A stretch of 51,254 nucleotides of DNA, from assembly GCA_902729415.1 (NCBI GenBank), contig CACVCF010000201.1:1-51254 (forward strand), written 5' to 3'. Source of the stretch: Terasakiella magnetica (GTDB lineage: Bacteria > Pseudomonadota > Alphaproteobacteria > Rhodospirillales > Magnetospirillaceae). Under the pieces are notes generated by a model that was given only the letters and a program-made list of their open reading frames with translations, had not been told where the DNA came from and did not search any database. The position numbers and the translations under genes were made by a program. How positions within the stretch are numbered: position 1 is the first letter of the stretch; each line of letters begins with the position of its first letter. Shown here one piece after another: positions 46,027 through 51,254 of the stretch.

Positions 46027-47190
46027 CTACCCTCCCAGCGCCTCACGGAAATCTTGCAACAATTGCCGGGCGCGGGCCGCCTGTTTGGCCGACAGCGACT
46101 TGGCGACGGTATCGCGGGCCTTGGCTGCGCTCTCCTCGCCCTGAGTGCTGGCCAGATCGTACATGACATAGGCCCGGACGGGGTCTTTGCCGAAAAAGCC
46201 CAGCCCCTTGTCGGCAAGATCGCCCAGCGCCACCATGGCCTCACCATGGCCGCGCGAAGCTGCGGCTTCCAGCCAACCAACCCCCATGGGGATGTCCATG
46301 GGCAGATCGACGCCGCCGATCAAGGCCTTGCCCAGAGCATATTGCGCATCGGCATGGCCCTGGTTGGCAGCCAAACTCAGCCAGCGCTCTCCCTCCAAGA
46401 TACCGGGACGCAGTTGAACCAGCTTGTCTTCGTCACCGACGGGCTTGGACATGAACCACACCGCACCGAAGGGGTGACTCTTGCGCTCGGCATCCTTGAG
46501 GTTCCATTCCTCGGTGGAAGGAATGCGCCAAGCGGCGGGCAGCCCGATCAGGATGCGGCCCAGGCGGGCGCGGGCCTCCAGATCGGCGTGCTGCGTTGCC
46601 GCCACCCGATACCAAGCCTCGGCTTCCGTCAGATTGACTCCGATGCCAAGGCCATGCTCATAGGCGTCGGCCAAGGCCATGACCGCCTTGAGATCCCCCC
46701 GGCCCGCCAGCTCGGCGATCCAACCGGCACCGACAAGGCCGCCGATGGACGGGGCCTCCCCCGCGGTGAACAGCTCGGTCCAACGGGTGCGGGCCGCGGC
46801 ATCGCCCAATTGGGCGGCGCGGAACCACCATCCGGCGGCGGAGGCCAGATTGCGCGCAGTTCCCGTCCCCGCCTCGAAGGCCTTGGCAGCCTCGATGGCG
46901 GCGGGAACCGAACCGTTGGCGCCGGCCAAGGTAAACCAAGTCAACGCCATGGCTGCGTCGGCCTTGACACCATGGCCGCCAAGATAGGCCAGGCCCAGTT
47001 GGTGCTGCGCTTCCTCTTCTCCTCGGGTGGCGGCGGCGACCAAGGCGGCATGCTGGGCATCGGCGGCCTTTTGGGCGACGGTTGCCTTTCTTGCGGCACC
47101 GGACTTTGCCGTTTTCACGGCGTCGGCCGAAAATGCGGCGACAGGCAGCCCCGCTACCAGCAGCGCGGCGATAAAAGCGGCGATCCTCAT
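46027..47190 (-). CDS. Secreted Sel1-repeat (SLR/TPR) protein
   Basis: A 387-aa protein with a signal peptide (MRIAAFIAALLVAGLPVAAF, cleavage near SADA). Several Sel1-type repeats are visible: GEEEAQHQLGLAYLGGHGVKADAAMALTWFTLAG, LADAYEHGLGIGVNLTEAEAWYRVAA and GHADAQYALGKALIGG. Such periplasmic repeat proteins mediate protein-protein contacts. Convergent with the FlmG-like gene and ending at the adjacent base. Regulon and partner unknown; could be related to motility by position. Confidence 0.85.
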   Translation of the reverse strand: MRIAAFIAALLVAGLPVAAFSADAVKTAKSGAARKATVAQKAADAQHAALVAAATRGEEEAQHQLGLAYLGGHGVKADAAMALTWFTLAGANGSVPAAIEAAKAFEAGTGTARNLASAAGWWFRAAQLGDAAARTRWTELFTAGEAPSIGGLVGAGWIAELAGRGDLKAVMALADAYEHGLGIGVNLTEAEAWYRVAATQHADLEARARLGRILIGLPAAWRIPSTEEWNLKDAERKSHPFGAVWFMSKPVGDEDKLVQLRPGILEGERWLSLAANQGHADAQYALGKALIGGVDLPMDIPMGVGWLEAAASRGHGEAMVALGDLADKGLGFFGKDPVRAYVMYDLASTQGEESAAKARDTVAKSLSAKQAARARQLLQDFREALGG

Positions 47191-47312
47191 GAAATCCGGC
47201 TTTCCACGGGCATTGGAACGGGCCGCATGATTTCACTTTGCGCCACGGAAGGCAATCGCGGCTTCGCATCCCCTGTCATAACGTCTCGATCTCCATGGAA
47301 AAATGGCAATGA

Positions 47313-48584
<1,272 letters not shown>

Positions 48585-48604
48585 GACCACAGATAGTCAG
48601 AAAA

Positions 48605-48638
48605 AAGGGGGGCGCTTCCAGCCGGAAGCGCCCCCCTT
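48605..48638. terminator. Bidirectional intrinsic terminator
   Basis: Perfect 15-bp stem AAGGGGGGCGCTTCC/GGAAGCGCCCCCCTT with an AGCC loop. It is flanked by A6 on the left and TTCTTTT on the right, so it terminates both the aminotransferase transcript (plus) and the chemoreceptor transcript (minus, ending at 48760). Confidence 0.92.
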
Positions 48639-48759
48639 CTTTTATGCCCGGATGCCTATAACCTGCGGGCCTCGCCGCGCGAAAGCCAGGGGGTTCAGAG
48701 AATCCCCGCCCGGTTGAGTAAGGGCGGCGTTGGTCGGTCTCGATCAACGCCGCTTGGTA

Positions 48760-50445
48760 TTACGCGGCGGCGGTGCGGATTTCCGACAGGAATTGCTCGA
48801 CACCGTGGGTCAGGGTCTCGTTGTGCTGGACCATCTCGCGCGCCGATCCCGCCACATCCTCGGCCGCGCTGCGGCTGACGCGGGTGCCATCCGACACCTT
48901 GGCGATGTGCTCGGACACCTCACGGGTGCCACGGGCGGCTTCCTGGACGCTGCGGGTGATCTCGTGGATAGCGGCGTTCTGCTCTTCGACCGCCCCCGCG
49001 ATGGAGGATGTGGCCTCGTCCACCCGGTTGATGGTCTGGCCGATCCGGCGGATGGCCGCCACGGCATTGTCGGTTTCGGCCTGGACTGCCGAAATCTGGG
49101 CTGTGATTTCTTGGGTAGCTCGCGCCGTCTGGTTGGCCAGGGTCTTGACCTCGGAAGCGACCACGGCAAAGCCCTTGCCTGCCTCACCCGCCCTAGCCGC
49201 CTCAATGGTGGCGTTCAAGGCCAGCAGATTGGTCTGCGACGCGATATCGTCAATCAGCTTCACCACCTCGCCGATACGACCGGCAGCCGAGGACAGGGCC
49301 GAAACCATGGTGTTGGTCTGCTCGGCCTCCTTGGCGGCGGCACGGGCAACCTCGGCCGAGAACGTGACCTGACGGCTGATCTCACTGCCCGAAGCACTCA
49401 ATTCCTCGGCGGCGGCGGCGACGGTCTGAACGTTGCCGGACGTTTGCTCGGTGGCGACCACCACGGCACTGGTCTGCTCCGAAGTCTTGTCGGCGGTCCC
49501 GCTCATGGCGGTGGCGGCGCTGCTGAGACGCTGTCCCAGCGCGGTCATCACGCTCACCTCGCTCTTGACCCGGCGTTCCAGCCCATCGGCCATCTCGCGC
49601 AGCGTCCGGTTCCGCTCTTCCACCGCGCGGCGCTTGAGGCTTTCCTGCTCGTCCAGCAGCCGGCGGTTTTCGATGGTATTGCCCCGGAAGATCTCCATGG
49701 CGCGCGCCAGTTCGCCCACCTCGTCCGGACGCTCGGTTCCGGCAACGCCCTGAGTGGTGTCGCCACGGGCCAGATCACGCATACGGATCACCAACTGCCC
49801 CAGGGGGCCGGTGATGGACCGAGCAATGAAGACGGCCAGGAACGCGGCGATGATCATCACGGCGGCGGCCTTGCCCGCGGTGCCCACCACCTTGGAGCGG
49901 AACGCTTCGTCGATATCGTCGATATAGACGCCGGTCCCGATGACCCACCCCCACGGCTTGAAATCACTGACATAGACCATCTTAGGCACCGCCGGCTGAT
50001 CCTTGACCCGCGCCCAGTGATAATTGATGAACCCGGCCCCGTCCTTGCGCGAGACATCGACCATTTCGCGGGTGATGAAGACGCCATTGGGGTCTTTCAT
50101 CTGCGACTGGTCCTGCCCCACCATTTCCGGACGCAGCGGATGCATGATCGCGCTGTACTGGTAGTTGTTGATGAAGAAATAGTCGTTCTTGCCATAGCGC
50201 ATCATGCTCAGGGTCAGCTTGGCCTGCTGCTTGGCCTCGTCTTCGCTGATCTCGCCCTTGGTGGCGCGCACCTGTTGCGCGGCGACGATGCTGGTGGCGC
50301 TATCGACCAGTTGCTTCAAGGCTTGGCGCCGGTCATCGATCATGCTCTCCCGCAAAGCATGGAGATTTTCCAAGGTCAGAATGGTCAGCCCAACCAAGAG
50401 CAACCCGACCAGCGACCAAATCTTTCCACCGATTCCCATTTTCAT
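48760..50445 (-). CDS. Methyl-accepting chemotaxis protein with single Cache domain
   Basis: A 561-aa receptor. N-terminal helix (about 8-25), periplasmic sCache_2-type sensor (about 35-180, with YGKNDYFFINNYQYSAIMHPLRPEMVG and GFINYHWARV), second helix near 192-210, HAMP (SITGPLGQLVIRMRDLARGD) and the MCP signalling hairpin with the highly conserved EQTNLLALNATIEAARAGEAGKGFAVVASEVKTLA. The ligand is probably a small carboxylate, as for many sCache_2 receptors. The ATG at 50445 has GGAGGG at 4-5 nt, which decides against the TTG at 50460. No CheW-binding pentapeptide NWETF-like tail was seen at the C-terminus. Confidence 0.94.
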   Translation of the reverse strand: MKMGIGGKIWSLVGLLLVGLTILTLENLHALRESMIDDRRQALKQLVDSATSIVAAQQVRATKGEISEDEAKQQAKLTLSMMRYGKNDYFFINNYQYSAIMHPLRPEMVGQDQSQMKDPNGVFITREMVDVSRKDGAGFINYHWARVKDQPAVPKMVYVSDFKPWGWVIGTGVYIDDIDEAFRSKVVGTAGKAAAVMIIAAFLAVFIARSITGPLGQLVIRMRDLARGDTTQGVAGTERPDEVGELARAMEIFRGNTIENRRLLDEQESLKRRAVEERNRTLREMADGLERRVKSEVSVMTALGQRLSSAATAMSGTADKTSEQTSAVVVATEQTSGNVQTVAAAAEELSASGSEISRQVTFSAEVARAAAKEAEQTNTMVSALSSAAGRIGEVVKLIDDIASQTNLLALNATIEAARAGEAGKGFAVVASEVKTLANQTARATQEITAQISAVQAETDNAVAAIRRIGQTINRVDEATSSIAGAVEEQNAAIHEITRSVQEAARGTREVSEHIAKVSDGTRVSRSAAEDVAGSAREMVQHNETLTHGVEQFLSEIRTAAA

Positions 50446-50585
50446 GGCGCCCTCCACCAAACGCTCTTTACCAACCAGGGCGGTGTCGGGGGCTCACATC
50501 CAGAGCCCCTCCCTCCAGATAGAGTCCACGCCGCGCCTTCTTCCTAATACGATATGCATAATCAGGAAGACATGGAAAGCGGCAT

Positions 50586-50627
50586 CAGGTCATAGCCCCC
50601 ACTTTACAGTGAAGGAACTATGACCTG
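50586..50627. repeat. Long inverted repeat between two chemoreceptor genes
   Basis: CAGGTCATAG and CTATGACCTG are perfectly complementary 10-mers 22 nt apart; inside them CACT-TTAC-AGTG gives a further short stem. It is in the 219-bp gap between the receptor-hemerythrin stop (50665) and the Cache-receptor start (50445). No T-run follows on either strand, so a terminator is not clear; an operator or a leader structure is possible. A second pair, CTTCCT/AGGAAG near 50540-50570, also lies here. Confidence 0.5.
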
Positions 50628-50664
50628 GAGCCTGAAGAAGAGGGAACTCTGGGGTATCCGCGGG

Positions 50665-51254
50665 TCAGGCGGCCCGTTTTTCCGCCAGGAAGCGGGCGAG
50701 AGCGCCGTCCTCCTTGCGGATATGCTGGACCAGCCAGGTCGAGACGTAATCGAACAGCTCGGACGCCGCATTGGCCCGGCCCGTCTGCACCGCGTCACGC
50801 ATCTGGTGGACCTTGTCCAGGAAGTCGGCATGGTTGCGGCGATGAGCATCGATTTGGCCATAGCCGTGCTTGGCCATGACCGATTCCTCGTCCTTGAAAT
50901 GCTCGACCATGGTGCGGTCGAGATCGGCCAGCATAACGATGGCCGCCTTGTCGCCGCCGCCACCCATCATTTCACGATAGAATTTGTTGACCAGATCGAA
51001 CAATTCACGGTGATGCTTGTCCACCGAGGGCACACCGGTATCAAGGGCGTTGTCCCAGCGCAGCAGCACCATATCCTTCTTGTCCGACCGCACCTGGGCC
51101 AGGAAGGACGCGACCTCGTGGCGCAAAAATTCGGCCTGCCGCGACAGATCGGTGGAGGATTCGCTGATCTGTTCGGCGGCGGCGCCGGTCTCGCGCGCCG
51201 CCTGTTCCACCGAGACGATATTGGACGAGACTTCCTGGGTGCCCGCCGAGGCCT
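50665..51254 (-). CDS. Chemoreceptor-hemerythrin fusion, C-terminal part (runs off window)
   Basis: The frame is open to the window edge; the first full codon is 51252-51250 and the gene start lies beyond 51254. The first visible residues, ASAGTQEVSSNIVSVEQAARETGAAAEQI, are the end of an MCP signalling domain. After a linker, a bacteriohemerythrin domain covers the last ~135 residues with ligands in VDKHHRELFDL, HFKDEESVM, HRRNHADF and HIRKEDGAL. Such receptors are known from Desulfovibrio DcrH and are inferred to sense oxygen or redox. It is the second hemerythrin in the window. Confidence 0.9.
   Translation of the reverse strand, partial: ASAGTQEVSSNIVSVEQAARETGAAAEQISESSTDLSRQAEFLRHEVASFLAQVRSDKKDMVLLRWDNALDTGVPSVDKHHRELFDLVNKFYREMMGGGGDKAAIVMLADLDRTMVEHFKDEESVMAKHGYGQIDAHRRNHADFLDKVHQMRDAVQTGRANAASELFDYVSTWLVQHIRKEDGALARFLAEKRAA

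Noticed and set aside
48730..50547. Plus-strand open frame of 605 codons
   Set aside because: Antisense to the Cache chemoreceptor, whose conserved MCP hairpin is on the minus strand.

Overview
The window reads as the chromosome of a freshwater, motile, microaerophilic alphaproteobacterium of the Rhodospirillales, most like Magnetospirillum. This is inferred from the gene set: MipZ, FliX divergent from flgI, a zinc-less DksA, a TPR-glycosyltransferase beside flgL, a phasin with PhaR-like palindromes, two hemerythrin proteins and several chemotaxis and two-component genes. Base composition is uniformly high in GC except for one AT-rich patch at about 13.7-15.3 kb and a smaller one near 18.1-18.2 kb. 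I see no rRNA, tRNA, IS element, integrase or CRISPR array.

Layout. 0.2-2.0 kb: pterin dehydratase, a small zincin and a PotD-like binding protein. 2.0-5.0 kb (minus): MoxR ATPase, bacteriohemerythrin, CoxE-like VWA protein and a small membrane protein in a tight run. 5.1-6.3 kb: phasin and a CBS-pair protein, each with a terminator. 6.4-11.6 kb (minus): a four-gene operon galU-ugd-pgm-PMM/PGM for UDP-glucose, UDP-glucuronate and mannose/glucose phosphates, the precursors of surface polysaccharide. 11.8-13.3 kb: a periplasmic 5'-nucleotidase-type enzyme.

13.3-15.35 kb (minus) is the accessory region. It holds a two-domain (P-loop plus deoxycytidylate deaminase) AvcD/DcdV-type anti-phage protein. 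A 5' segment could encode its inhibitory AvcI-type RNA and contains a 43-codon ORF, and a 69-codon ORF with a near-coincident palindrome lies just 3'. This is the best candidate for a notable system; AvcD is known, but the two flanking elements are not ones I recognise. A DinG/XPD-like helicase follows (15.3-18.1 kb).

18.5-25.6 kb (minus): TauE/SafE permease, OmpA-type lipoprotein, AsmA-family protein with a probable one-base frameshift at its 3' end, a partner-switching set (STAS, HATPase, receiver-PP2C) and a small lipoprotein. 25.8-28.0 kb: PAS histidine kinase and a gamma-glutamylcyclotransferase-like protein. 28.1-33.2 kb (minus): a FlaG-like protein, an unknown protein, then a three-gene translationally coupled run (FAD oxidoreductase, GH114/TM1410-like protein, degenerate acyl-CoA synthetase). 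33.4-36.2 kb: molybdopterin oxidoreductase coupled to mipZ. 36.2-46.0 kb: dksA and fliX (minus), then a sigma-54-type promoter and flgI, flgJ-type, flgN-like, flgK, flgL and an FlmG-like glycosyltransferase, building the flagellar P-ring and hook-filament junction and probably glycosylating flagellin. 46.0-51.25 kb: Sel1-repeat protein, aspartate aminotransferase, a Cache chemoreceptor and the 3' part of a chemoreceptor-hemerythrin fusion that runs off the window.
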